A stretch of 64,000 nt of DNA from DASQZK01 sp963809925 (GTDB lineage: Bacteria > Bacteroidota > Bacteroidia > Bacteroidales > GCA-2748055), in the NCBI GenBank assembly GCA_963809925.1, contig CAWELH010000010.1, positions 124,001-188,000 on the forward strand, written 5' to 3'. The position numbers were made by a program, and so were the translations under genes. The notes beneath the pieces are model-generated. The model ran no database searches and was not told the DNA's origin. It was given only the letters and a program-made list of their open reading frames with translations. This document shows, one piece after another, positions 51,989-61,073 of the stretch. Position 1 is the first letter of the stretch. Each line of letters begins with the position of its first letter.

Positions 51989-53845
51989 GTCCCTGAATAT
52001 CGATGCCACATATTTTCCTTCCGGCAGGAAGCTGAAATCGATAGTATATTCACGAGGAGTTTCATTGTTTAATCCACCAACATACCAGTCGTTCCCTTTG
52101 CGCCGGACGGTTACAATAAATTCTCCGATCTTTCCGTCAGGGACAAAGGTATCATCCCAGCTAACAGGCACTTTCGAGAGGAAGCTGAGAATATCCGGAT
52201 ATTTTGTGTATTGCGTCGGGGCATCGCAAAGCATTTGAAGTGGGGCGTCGTAAACAATGTACATTCCGAGCTGTTGGCAGCGTGTGCCATGGCTCATGGG
52301 ACTTGAATTACTTGCGCTCCAGGACGATTTTGTAGCGTTCCTCATGGCGCCGGGAGTATAATCCATCGGGCCGGCCATCATACGGGTAAACGGAATGGTC
52401 ACGTTGTGGCTGGTAACCGGTGAGTTGTCCCCATTGGAAAACTTATTATACTCATTGCCCATTACACCCTCATAGTTAATGATATTCGGGAAAGTACGGC
52501 TCAGCCCTGTTGGCTTCGGACATCCATGATAATCAACCATGAGGTGGTACCTGGCAGCCATTTTTGCGCAGCGTTCCTGAAAGTTAATAGATAGCTGGTC
52601 ATCCCTGTCGATAAAGTCGACCTTTACACCTGCAGCTCCCCAGTTGGAGAATAGCTCCATGGCTTTTTCCATCTGATTGTCCAGGACAAACCATACACAC
52701 CAGAGGATCAGTTTTACATTTTTCTGTTTTGCATATTCCATCAGCGCCGGCACATCCAATCCGGGTACCGGGAGAGTCAGGTCGAACTGATCCGACCAGC
52801 CTTCATCCATAATGACATATGGAATGCCATTTTCGGAAGCAAAATCGATATATGCTTTGTATGTCTCATTATTAACACCGGTTTTAAAATCTACACCCTC
52901 CAGGTTCCAGTCATTCCACCATTCCCAGGAGACCAGTCCGGGTTTCACCCATGAACCGTCAATTTCTGCCGGCGAGGCCAGTTTATAAACCATATCCGTC
53001 TCAGCAAGATGAGCGTCCCGGTCGGTTATTACCATAACTCTCCACGGAAGAGATCGTTTCCCCTGCGTGAGCGCCAAATAATCATAGCGTGACGTTACCC
53101 TCTGATTGAAAAGTCCCCAGCCGCCCTGAGCAGTTGTTGCAGGACATTTTGGGAACATTGCTTTCAGATGAAACCTGCCATTGCTGCCCGGTTTATAAAT
53201 GTACATGCCGGGATAATCCCTAACGTCAGCATCGGTAATGGCAATTTTGAGTTTGCCCTTGAAATCGACAACGGCAGGAAGGGTAGCAATATTTTCTTCG
53301 GTCATTTCTGAGATTTGCATCCAGTGGCGAATTTGCTCGAAGGAGGTCTGAAAACTTCCCGTTACGTCAAGCAATATTTTGTAATCATCTGCAAAACAGA
53401 AGCTCGCCTCTTCGTCAATCACCTTCATCGGCGTTTTAAATGAGGTGTAAAAACGGTACGCCATTCCATCGTCATAGACCCGGAATTTTAAACCGTATTC
53501 CGGATTGAAATTTAAGGTAAGCTCATTATATATATCACTGATTTTGCTGCGTTTACCGTATAGTGGATTGATAACCTCATCATGATGCCGGATATCACTG
53601 TCTTTCAGTACTGGGTTTTTCCCAAGTACCTGTCCGTCATTTACAGTCAGAGAAAGGGGAGAAGGGTAAATGACCAGCTCGTCCTGGTAGTACACGGTAT
53701 AGTAGATTTTTTCCTTCAGATCAATTTTGATCGTAATCCGGCCATCGGGTGAGCTTACTTCCAACTTACCTGCGGCATACAATGAATTGCTTATCAATCC
53801 TGTAATCAGGAACAGCACACATAGGAGATAATTTTTTTTTCTCAT
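51971..53845 (-). CDS. GH97 glycosidase, C-terminus frameshifted
   Basis: A 624-residue exported protein with signal peptide (KKNYLLCVLFLITGLISNSLYA). N-terminal beta-supersandwich about 25-280 (LEVSSPDGRITIKI, MAYRFYTSF, LPWRVMVITDRDAHLAETDMVYKL) and a TIM barrel about 290-560 (WEWWNDWNLEGVDFKTGVNNETYKAYIDFASENGIPYVIMDEGW). The barrel residue Asp410 in GVKVDFIDRDDQ marks the retaining (alpha-galactosidase-like) group rather than inverting SusB. The final beta strands are lost: after FRDG the frame runs into a stop while the true tail continues in another frame. First gene of the six-gene unit. It may be a recent mutation or a sequence error. Confidence 0.9.
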   Translation of the reverse strand: MRKKNYLLCVLFLITGLISNSLYAAGKLEVSSPDGRITIKIDLKEKIYYTVYYQDELVIYPSPLSLTVNDGQVLGKNPVLKDSDIRHHDEVINPLYGKRSKISDIYNELTLNFNPEYGLKFRVYDDGMAYRFYTSFKTPMKVIDEEASFCFADDYKILLDVTGSFQTSFEQIRHWMQISEMTEENIATLPAVVDFKGKLKIAITDADVRDYPGMYIYKPGSNGRFHLKAMFPKCPATTAQGGWGLFNQRVTSRYDYLALTQGKRSLPWRVMVITDRDAHLAETDMVYKLASPAEIDGSWVKPGLVSWEWWNDWNLEGVDFKTGVNNETYKAYIDFASENGIPYVIMDEGWSDQFDLTLPVPGLDVPALMEYAKQKNVKLILWCVWFVLDNQMEKAMELFSNWGAAGVKVDFIDRDDQLSINFQERCAKMAARYHLMVDYHGCPKPTGLSRTFPNIINYEGVMGNEYNKFSNGDNSPVTSHNVTIPFTRMMAGPMDYTPGAMRNATKSSWSASNSSPMSHGTRCQQLGMYIVYDAPLQMLCDAPTQYTKYPDILSFLSKVPVSWDDTFVPDGKIGEFIVTVRRKGNDWYVGGLNNETPREYTIDFSFLPEGKYVASIFRDGDQCR

Positions 53846-54140
53846 CTTATACGAAAATAGTTAGTTTGAATTGGTTGGTTATCATATTGCAGATTCGAAA
53901 AATACGAAAAAAAATGCGAAATACGCTGTCTGATGAAGGAATCTCAAAACGTCGATGGTCACATTTTCAAGCATGCGGATACAAAGGGCTCCAGGCTTTG
54001 AGTTTTTACGGTTTGATCAGGTTGACCAGGCACTTCCCTTGTGTTGCCGGAATAAATTTCCGATCGTATTCCATCCGGAATTGACGTGATGCTGTAAATT
54101 CCATACCTTTGTATCTACATCGTTCTAAAAGTCTGCATGG
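53846..54140. other. Divergent promoter region between GH97 and the glycyl radical enzyme
   Basis: No gene accepted; a 72-codon frame on the plus strand has no family resemblance. It holds the promoter for the plus-strand gene at 54081-54111 and a near-match TATTTTCG (minus strand, 53854-53861) for the GH97 operon. Confidence 0.45.
54081..54111 (+). promoter_or_regulatory. Promoter of the glycyl radical enzyme gene
   Basis: TTG at 54081-54083 and TACCTTTG at 54104-54111 with a 20-bp spacer match the Bacteroidota -33/-7 pattern, 30 bp before the start codon. Confidence 0.5.
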
Positions 54141-56411
54141 ATGAAAACAGAAATGACCTACCTTGAGATGACAGACAACGAGAAAGTCCTTTACCTTGAA
54201 GGTTTTACGGAACTTTATAAAGGATTTTCTGATAATGAATTCATTGCCCGGGAACTCGCGATCCTCGGCTTACAGGTTCCGGCCATTTTTCAGCTGCCTC
54301 AAAAGGGTGATTTAATCACTGGTCGGATGAAATACCCTCCTCTTGTATTTACACCTCAGGCACTGGCAGCGCACGGGGGATATGGCTATGTTTTCGACCG
54401 GTCAAAATTTAACAAACTCAGGGATAGTCCTGTATTGAGTAGCCTGGAACTTGAACGCCTCCACGCGATAGCGAAATTTTGGACAGTGAATGATACAAGT
54501 GTCCGAACAAGGGCTGCATACCCAAAGGAACTTAAGACATGGCTTCATTCCGATAACTGGACGGGAGAACCCGGTATTGCGTTTCCTTTATATCGCATGG
54601 CGGGATCACAACCCGACTATGGTAAACTTCTGAAATATGGAATTTCGGGCCTGAAAAAACTTGTTGCCGAAAAGATGAGCATACTTTCCGGAAAAGATAT
54701 ACAATCCACAGAGTTTTACCTTGGACTAACCGGAGCACTGGATATCCTCTCTGAACTCTGCCTTTTTTATTCAGAGAAAGTAGGAGAAATGCTCAGTGAT
54801 GCGGTAAGCCATGAATACGATGACATTCTTGGGCTGAAAAAAGCACTTCAGAATATATCAGAGGCGCCACCTTCCACATTTCTGGAAGCAGTTCAACTGG
54901 TTCAACTGTACGCATTAATTTCTGGGTCGAATAATTACGGCCGGATGGATGATTACCTCGGACCATTTTATACAAGGGATATTAAATCAGGGCTGATCGA
55001 TGATGAAAAGGCCGTGCAAATTCTAACTTCCTTGTGGAAACTTATAAATGACAGGAAGATCATCTGGGATGGACGCATTGTTATTGGCGGGAGAGGGAGA
55101 AAACATCCCGAAGATGCTGACAGGCTCGCCCTCGTTATTCTGGAAACCACTTCGAGGGTCAAAGATGTGTTGCCACAGCTTACTCTCCGTTGTTTCGAAG
55201 GTATGGATGATGCCATTTTTGATAAAGCCTTGGCCGTGTTGGGAGAAGGGAATACCTATCCGATGCTGTACAATGACGTCGTCAATATCAGCGCAGCGAT
55301 GAAAACATTTCGTGTGGATGAACAAACGGCAAAGGATTGTATTCCTTTCGGGTGCGGAGAATATGTTATCTATCACAAAAGCTTTGGGACGCCGAGTGGT
55401 GTCATCAATCTGTTAAAAACGCTGGAGATCACCCTGCACCACGGCATTGATCCAATGACCGGGAAAAAGTTTGGAACCACAGAAGCTGCAGCCATATCAC
55501 ACGACAGCTTTGAAGACCTATACCGGGCATGGAGTGTGAACATGGAACATTATGTTTATTTGCTCGCACTTCAGGAGAAGTTTGAGTATGAATTTGCAGC
55601 CAGGACGGCACCTTTTCTTTACCTCAGCCTCCTCTTTGATTCCTGTATCAACCATGGTAAGCCAATGTTCAATGGCGGGATCGACCACCTTGGGGGGACA
55701 CTTGAAACGTATGGAAATACAAACACCGCTGACAGTTTCCTTGCCATAAAGAAACTTGTTTATGATGAAAAGAAAATTAACCTGAATGATCTTGTAAAGA
55801 TCCTTGATGCGAACTTCAGCGGATATGAGAAGATCCGTAAAGACTGTCTGGATATTCCCAAATACGGCAATGATCAGGATGAAGCCGATGAAATGATGAG
55901 AAGGGTCCATGAGGATGTTTGTATCATGACAATGAAAATGGCAGAAAAGGTAGGCCTTGACAGTTACCTTGTGGTCAATATTAACAATAATGCCAATACG
56001 ACGCTCGGCAGGTATACATCGGCCTCGGCTGACGGCAGACTTTCTCAGACCAGTATGGCGAATGGTAACACACCTTCTCCTGGCATGGACCGGAATGGAG
56101 CTACTGCCCTCCTGAATTCACTGGTAAAAATGAGAACCGATATCCATGCAGGCGCTTCCCAGAACATAAAATTTTCCCGGGAAATGTTGAATCGTTACCT
56201 TCCCATGACCAAAGCACTTATTGAAACCTATTTTAAGCAGGGTGGTGCGCAATTGATGTTTACCGTGGTTGGCAAGGAAGATCTTGAAATGGCAATGAAA
56301 AACCCTGCGGATTATCCGTCGCTGCTTGTCAGAGTAGGTGGCTTCAGCGCTCGCTTCGTTGAACTGGAGAAGGAAGTACAGATGGAAATCCTTCAGCGAA
56401 CACTGTATTAA
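54141..56411 (+). CDS. Glycyl radical enzyme (PFL/dehydratase superfamily), unassigned class
   Basis: A 756-residue protein with both hallmarks of glycyl radical enzymes: the catalytic loop DCIPFGCGEYV with Cys405 and Glu407, and the C-terminal radical motif RVGGFSARF with Gly734, 23 residues from the end. The Cys-x-Glu arrangement points to dehydratase/lyase-type members rather than pyruvate formate lyase, which has Cys-Cys. The intervening Gly and the following Tyr differ from the common GCVEP loop. Length is slightly shorter than typical dehydratases (about 790-850). No radical-SAM activase is present in the window. Promoter 30 bp upstream. The reaction and substrate are unknown; oxygen sensitivity is expected. 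Confidence 0.85.
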   Translation: MKTEMTYLEMTDNEKVLYLEGFTELYKGFSDNEFIARELAILGLQVPAIFQLPQKGDLITGRMKYPPLVFTPQALAAHGGYGYVFDRSKFNKLRDSPVLSSLELERLHAIAKFWTVNDTSVRTRAAYPKELKTWLHSDNWTGEPGIAFPLYRMAGSQPDYGKLLKYGISGLKKLVAEKMSILSGKDIQSTEFYLGLTGALDILSELCLFYSEKVGEMLSDAVSHEYDDILGLKKALQNISEAPPSTFLEAVQLVQLYALISGSNNYGRMDDYLGPFYTRDIKSGLIDDEKAVQILTSLWKLINDRKIIWDGRIVIGGRGRKHPEDADRLALVILETTSRVKDVLPQLTLRCFEGMDDAIFDKALAVLGEGNTYPMLYNDVVNISAAMKTFRVDEQTAKDCIPFGCGEYVIYHKSFGTPSGVINLLKTLEITLHHGIDPMTGKKFGTTEAAAISHDSFEDLYRAWSVNMEHYVYLLALQEKFEYEFAARTAPFLYLSLLFDSCINHGKPMFNGGIDHLGGTLETYGNTNTADSFLAIKKLVYDEKKINLNDLVKILDANFSGYEKIRKDCLDIPKYGNDQDEADEMMRRVHEDVCIMTMKMAEKVGLDSYLVVNINNNANTTLGRYTSASADGRLSQTSMANGNTPSPGMDRNGATALLNSLVKMRTDIHAGASQNIKFSREMLNRYLPMTKALIETYFKQGGAQLMFTVVGKEDLEMAMKNPADYPSLLVRVGGFSARFVELEKEVQMEILQRTLY

Positions 56412-56571
56412 CGAAAACGCCTGGATGCTCATACCAGCCAACTTAGATTTTCCGGATTAATATTGCCCTTTTCCTCCCGCTGCAATACCCAGGAACCGGA
56501 ACGGTATGAAGACTGCTGAATGGAAATGCATCAGATATCCGTATCCTTCATTCTGGAAACAGCGATGCTTA

Positions 56572-56603
56572 TTGATAATTTTCTAATTATTGCTGTATCT
56601 TTG
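56572..56603 (+). promoter_or_regulatory. Promoter of the GH130 gene
   Basis: TTG at 56572-56574 and TATCTTTG at 56596-56603 (exact TAnnTTTG) with a 21-bp spacer, 35 bp before the start codon. Confidence 0.5.
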
Positions 56604-56638
56604 TAAGCCTTTCAAAGCAAATTCAAATACAACTACGG

Positions 56639-57826
56639 ATGAAGAAAAAAGTACATTCAAAGAGACTAAAGGAACTTCAAAAACAACACAAAAAGCTTAT
56701 AACCAGGGAGAATACGAAGATTAAACCGGGTAATGGGATATTCTTCCGCTATAAATATCCTGTACTTACTGCAGCACATTCCCCGCTGTTTTGGCGATAT
56801 GATCTCGATCCCCGGACCAATCCATTTTTGATGGAACGACTGGGTGTTAATGCAGCTTTTAATTCCGGCGCAATTGAACTGAACGGGAAAATTCATCTTA
56901 TCGTTAGGGTTGAAGGTGCGGACAGAAAGTCCTTTTTTGCCGTGGCGGAATCAGAAAATGGTATTGACAATTTCAGGTTCTGGGACTATCCTATAAACCT
57001 TCCGGAGACAGAAGATCCAGATATCAATGTGTATGATATGAGGGTAACAAAACATGAAGACGGATGGATTTACGGACTTTTTTGTACTGAGAGAAAGGAT
57101 CCGGATGCTCCCGAAACTGATACATCATCGGCGGTGGCCCAGTGTGGTATCGTAAGAACGAAAGATCTTAAAACCTGGGAGCGTCTTCCCGATCTGATTA
57201 CTAACGGTGGTCAGCAGCGGAATGTCGTTCTTCATCCTGAATTTGTAAAAAGTAAATACGCACTCTATACAAGACCACAGGACGGCTTTATTGAAACAGG
57301 AGCCGGAGGAGGTATTGCCTGGGGTCTTACAAAAAGTATGGAGGGGGCTAAAATTGAAAAGGAGACCATTGTGGATGAAAAAGTATACCACACTATTAAG
57401 GAAGTTAAAAACGGACAGGGTCCGGCTCCGGTGAAAACCGACAAGGGCTGGCTGCATCTTGCGCATGGCGTAAGAAACTGCGCTGCAGGCCTGCGTTACG
57501 TCCTCTATATGTTTCTCACCGATTCGGATCATCCCGAGAAAGTAATCAACCGCCCCGGCGGGTATTTTATGGCACCCGAAGATGATGAACGGATTGGTGA
57601 TGTCTCAAATGTTCTTTTCACCAATGGCTGGGTGGTTAGAAAAAATGGAGATGTATTCATCTATTACGCTTCATCGGATACTCGTTTACATGTGGCCACA
57701 ACTACCGTAGATCAATTGCTTGACTATGTTATAAATACACCGGAAGACGGGCTCAGGTCAGCCGCATCTGTTCAATCCAGGAGTGCGCTTATAGAAAGGA
57801 ACCTGAAATACAAGAAAAAGAAATGA
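56639..57826 (+). CDS. GH130 phosphorylase, 4-O-beta-mannosyl-glucose type
   Basis: A 395-residue cytosolic five-bladed propeller. IHLIVRVEGADRKSFFAVAES contains the GH130 catalytic Asp; NPFLMERLGVNAAFNSGAIELNGKI, NVYDMRVTKHEDGWIYGLFCTERKDPDAP and GQGPAPVKTDKGWLHLAHGVRN are typical of subfamily 1, whose members phosphorolyse beta-1,4-mannosyl-glucose to mannose 1-phosphate and glucose. This links mannan (glucomannan) breakdown to central metabolism without ATP. The Lys-rich N-terminus is usual. The symporter 1.3 kb downstream might import the disaccharide. Other GH130 specificities cannot be excluded. Confidence 0.9.
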   Translation: MKKKVHSKRLKELQKQHKKLITRENTKIKPGNGIFFRYKYPVLTAAHSPLFWRYDLDPRTNPFLMERLGVNAAFNSGAIELNGKIHLIVRVEGADRKSFFAVAESENGIDNFRFWDYPINLPETEDPDINVYDMRVTKHEDGWIYGLFCTERKDPDAPETDTSSAVAQCGIVRTKDLKTWERLPDLITNGGQQRNVVLHPEFVKSKYALYTRPQDGFIETGAGGGIAWGLTKSMEGAKIEKETIVDEKVYHTIKEVKNGQGPAPVKTDKGWLHLAHGVRNCAAGLRYVLYMFLTDSDHPEKVINRPGGYFMAPEDDERIGDVSNVLFTNGWVVRKNGDVFIYYASSDTRLHVATTTVDQLLDYVINTPEDGLRSAASVQSRSALIERNLKYKKKK

Positions 57827-58057
57827 CCGTTAGCCGCCGAACAGTAAGGCTTTTTTCCACGCGGGATATGAAGCCTGCTATTTAACGCATCAGTCTTCAC
57901 TATCCGGCGATCAGCATATTTCAAAGTCATGCGTTCCGCCCTTATTTATTGAAAGTTCGTATTTAACATGTCAAGGAAGGAAAGATGGTTAAAGATGTTA
58001 TAAAGCATGGTTAAAGCATGAGATCGCGTTTTCACAACATCACTTATTATAAGAATA

Positions 58058-59044
58058 ATGGGGATTTTCACTCGATTTAAAAAGAGTTTTCGGAAACTGA
58101 TCATCTTGCTGCTGGTCCTGGGTGGAATAGCCGTGCTGGTCATTACATTCACCACCTTTGGAGGCTCAAAGCTCTTCAGTAAGAATGTGACACAGGTCAT
58201 TATTGACACTGATTCAGGCAATGAAATCGATGATCTTTTTGCCGTAGCCCGGGCGCTTATTGCTCCTGAACTCGAGGTGATCGGCATTACATCGGAACAA
58301 TGGAGTTTTCATCCTGAGGCAGGTGACAGCAGTGTACAGGTAAGTCAGCGGCTGAATATCGAAATTCTCAAAGCTCTGGGCCGCACCGATGTCCCGCACC
58401 CGATGGGCGCATCTGATATGCTGAGGTTTTGGAATGAGCCCGTACCGCAGCCATCAGCGGCAGCAACCTTCATTATCGAAAAAGCCAATGCTCTGAAGAA
58501 AGGGAAAAAGCTGAACATCGTAACCCTTGGGGCGATGACAAATGTCGCATCGGCAATCCTCATCGAACCCAAAATTGCGCCAAAACTGAGGATCTATGCC
58601 ATGGCATTTAAATATGATCCGAAGACGAGGATATGGAATAAAAATGAATTCAACATCAGGAACGATCTCGATGCAGCGGATCTTCTTTTAAATAATTCCG
58701 AACTCGAGATGCATATCATGACCGCAACGACCTCCCAAATATTCCGTTTTAATAAAACAGATACCAGGGACCTGATGAAAGGAAAGGGACCGGCCTGGGA
58801 TTTTCTTCTCCATCGGTGGGATGAAAAATTTCCGGAATTTGCAGATTGGATAATGTGGGACGTTTCACTTATTGAGGCCCTGATCGATCCTGAACTGGTG
58901 AAAGAGGTTCCAGCCCTCACACCACCTGAAAATAAGGCGCGTAGCATATATGTTTATACCTATATGAACAAGGAACTGATGCTTGCCGATTATGAATCGG
59001 CCGTGATGAAATACATCAGGAACCATCAGGAAAAGAAGGAATAA
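58058..59044 (+). CDS. Inosine-uridine nucleoside hydrolase-like protein with N-terminal anchor
   Basis: A 328-residue protein. Residues about 13-35 form a hydrophobic segment (LIILLLVLGGIAVLVITFTTF), so it is probably membrane-anchored or exported. VIIDTDSGNEIDDLFAVARAL is a variant of the DTDxGxDDxxA metal-binding motif of IU nucleoside hydrolases; IVTLGAMTNVASAI and EFNIRNDLDAADLLL are further family segments. The family cleaves N-glycosidic bonds of nucleosides; exported relatives are frequent in glycan loci, where the substrate is not known. 231 bp behind the GH130 gene. Confidence 0.85.
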   Translation: MGIFTRFKKSFRKLIILLLVLGGIAVLVITFTTFGGSKLFSKNVTQVIIDTDSGNEIDDLFAVARALIAPELEVIGITSEQWSFHPEAGDSSVQVSQRLNIEILKALGRTDVPHPMGASDMLRFWNEPVPQPSAAATFIIEKANALKKGKKLNIVTLGAMTNVASAILIEPKIAPKLRIYAMAFKYDPKTRIWNKNEFNIRNDLDAADLLLNNSELEMHIMTATTSQIFRFNKTDTRDLMKGKGPAWDFLLHRWDEKFPEFADWIMWDVSLIEALIDPELVKEVPALTPPENKARSIYVYTYMNKELMLADYESAVMKYIRNHQEKKE

Positions 59045-59081
59045 AAACTTAGTCTGCAATTCGCTTAATATCCGCTCCCTG

Positions 59082-60941
59082 CTAAAAATCTTCCAGCCTA
59101 TCCCACCAGGTTTTTTTCATGATTATACCGATTACTACGGTGATGGCGGCGGCAATAATCATTGGAATAAATTGTTTAATTACCAGGTAAATGGGTAAAG
59201 CAACGATGGCTGTCTGGCCTATGATGCCCAGAAGGATGTTCAGCATGTCGCGTTTGAAGTTTGTATTTCTTTTAAATGAAGGGTCTTCCGCGATAACAAG
59301 TTCATGAATGGGCTTCCAGAATCCCCATGGCTTGACCTGCCTATAGAAATTTTTCAGGACTTCTAAATCGGTAGGTTTGTAAAGGAACGTTCCAAGTATA
59401 CATCCAATGGTTGAGAATGTCAGTGTAAAGGGAAAGAAGTAAAGGAAGCGAAGCTCGTAAACCACATTCGGATAAAGTCTTTCCATTAATCCCGGCCAGA
59501 CAAGTGCAAGAGAACTAATCCCCATCCCAAAGAGCATACCGTAGAAAAATCCGTATGAATTAAATCTCCACCAGTACCATTTGATAACATTGGCGGCAAC
59601 ATAGCCTCCCCACAGCGCAGAAACAATAATCTGAAGCAACTGATTCACATTCTTCGATGCCATCCCGACAATTATACTGATGATAACGAATATGATTCCC
59701 GACAGGTAATTTGATAATTTCAGCTGTCGGTGGTTCGGGGTTTTATTGATGTATTTAAGGTAAAGGTCATTGGTAATATAAGCCTGGGCAGCATTCAGCG
59801 TCCCTGCAAAGGTCGACATGAAGGCAGCCAGAAGCCCGGCGAGCAGTAGACCCAGCAGACCGGTTGGAACAAACTGGTTAATGGCAGAAGGCAGGACCTG
59901 CTCGTAATCTATCTTTCCTGCGACAATCAGATCGAGGTTATTGTAGAATAAAATACCAAGAACAGCAAATCCGGCAATCATTAGATACCTGGAAGGCATC
60001 AGTATCACGGATACAAAACCGCTCATTTTTGCTCCTTCTGCTGGAGATTTGGTAGCGAGGATTTTCTGCATATCATACGTGGGTGTTGGGCCCGCAGCAC
60101 TGACAAGGAATCCCTTGCAAAGCATCATCATGAAAAATGCAGTAAACATCTGGTAGCCATCCTCCCTGATTTTCTGATTGACATCGGCAATTTTTGTACT
60201 CCAGTCAATGCCTAGGTTTCTACCGAAGAAAGGAGAGCTCCAACCGGCCGGAACATCGAGGTGATTTGCTCCCAATGCCTTCATGGCAATGATGGCGATA
60301 ACAATGGCTGAAACTGTCATTATGGTATATTGTATGACATCTGCCAGTACAATACTGACCATACCTCCCAATACCGCATAAAAAACTGCAAACAACGTGA
60401 AAACGATGCCATACAAATGAGGCACATATTGGGGTGCAATATTGAGATGAAGATACTGGTTTACAAATTCCCACGGTATAAAAATCTCCATGAACTTTCC
60501 AAGCCCGATAAATCCGTACGCAAGAAAACCGAGGCTGTTCGCCACAGCGAATAATACAATGATCCCATGTGAAAGCTTGGATCCAAAATCGTCACCAAAG
60601 CGATGGGTGATCCATTCGGCTCCGGTAGTGACATTTGATCTGCGCAGCCATGCAGAAAGATAAACCATTAGAAAGACCTGGTTGAAAACAGGCCAGAGCC
60701 AGGGCAACCAGATACTTTTCATTCCGTATACGAATAGAGCTGTTACAAGCCACATGGTACCGGAAATGTCAAACATCCCGGATGCGTTGGATAGGCCAAG
60801 CAGATACCATGGGAGTTTGTTGCCGCCAAGCAGGTATTCCCCTGTGCTGGACTGGGCTCTCTTTTTAAGGATAATGCCAAGAAGACTTATGGTCAACAGG
60901 TAGGCAAGAATAATGAGCAGATCAATACCGTGGAGTTTCAT
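59082..60941 (-). CDS. Sodium:solute symporter (SSS family), probable sugar transporter
   Basis: A 619-residue membrane protein with about 13-14 helices. KLHGIDLLIILAYLLTISLLGIIL is TM1; the STGEYLLGGNKLPWYLLGLSNASGMFDISGTMW region, with the conserved Gly/Ser-rich turn, and the TM8 stretch LLAGLLAAFMSTFAGTLNAAQAYITNDLY (Na+ site Ser/Thr) are typical. The C-terminal about 80 residues add two further helices. ATG 60941 is chosen over one 10 codons upstream because the protein then starts at TM1. The sugar transported is unknown; GH130 and nucleoside hydrolase-like genes are close on the other strand. Confidence 0.9.
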   Translation of the reverse strand: MKLHGIDLLIILAYLLTISLLGIILKKRAQSSTGEYLLGGNKLPWYLLGLSNASGMFDISGTMWLVTALFVYGMKSIWLPWLWPVFNQVFLMVYLSAWLRRSNVTTGAEWITHRFGDDFGSKLSHGIIVLFAVANSLGFLAYGFIGLGKFMEIFIPWEFVNQYLHLNIAPQYVPHLYGIVFTLFAVFYAVLGGMVSIVLADVIQYTIMTVSAIVIAIIAMKALGANHLDVPAGWSSPFFGRNLGIDWSTKIADVNQKIREDGYQMFTAFFMMMLCKGFLVSAAGPTPTYDMQKILATKSPAEGAKMSGFVSVILMPSRYLMIAGFAVLGILFYNNLDLIVAGKIDYEQVLPSAINQFVPTGLLGLLLAGLLAAFMSTFAGTLNAAQAYITNDLYLKYINKTPNHRQLKLSNYLSGIIFVIISIIVGMASKNVNQLLQIIVSALWGGYVAANVIKWYWWRFNSYGFFYGMLFGMGISSLALVWPGLMERLYPNVVYELRFLYFFPFTLTFSTIGCILGTFLYKPTDLEVLKNFYRQVKPWGFWKPIHELVIAEDPSFKRNTNFKRDMLNILLGIIGQTAIVALPIYLVIKQFIPMIIAAAITVVIGIIMKKTWWDRLEDF

Positions 60942-60972
60942 ATGATTTGCAATAGTCTGAGTTTGAAGCAAA

Positions 60973-60980
60973 CAAATGTA
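60973..60980 (-). promoter_or_regulatory. Candidate -7 box for the symporter gene
   Basis: Minus strand TACATTTG, an exact TAnnTTTG match 31 bp before the start codon. The -33 element is not clear. Confidence 0.4.
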
Positions 60981-61073
60981 AAAAAATTGTGCAAAGAATG
61001 AATCTAAAATAGGATTTAGAATAATTAATTGTAATTTTCGGAGGAGGAGGCCATTAATTCAAAGCCGTTTGTG

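Noticed and set aside
53866..54084. 72-codon plus-strand frame before the glycyl radical enzyme
   Set aside because: No similarity recognised, and it overlaps the promoter of the next gene.
54141..56411. Calling the glycyl radical enzyme a pyruvate formate-lyase or propanediol dehydratase
   Set aside because: The Cys-Cys pair of PFL is missing, and the GCGEY loop and shorter length do not match the usual diol dehydratase GCVE loop; left unassigned.
24454..59044. Classification as a canonical polysaccharide utilization locus
   Set aside because: No SusC or SusD homologue and no hybrid two-component or ECF regulator inside the enzyme blocks.
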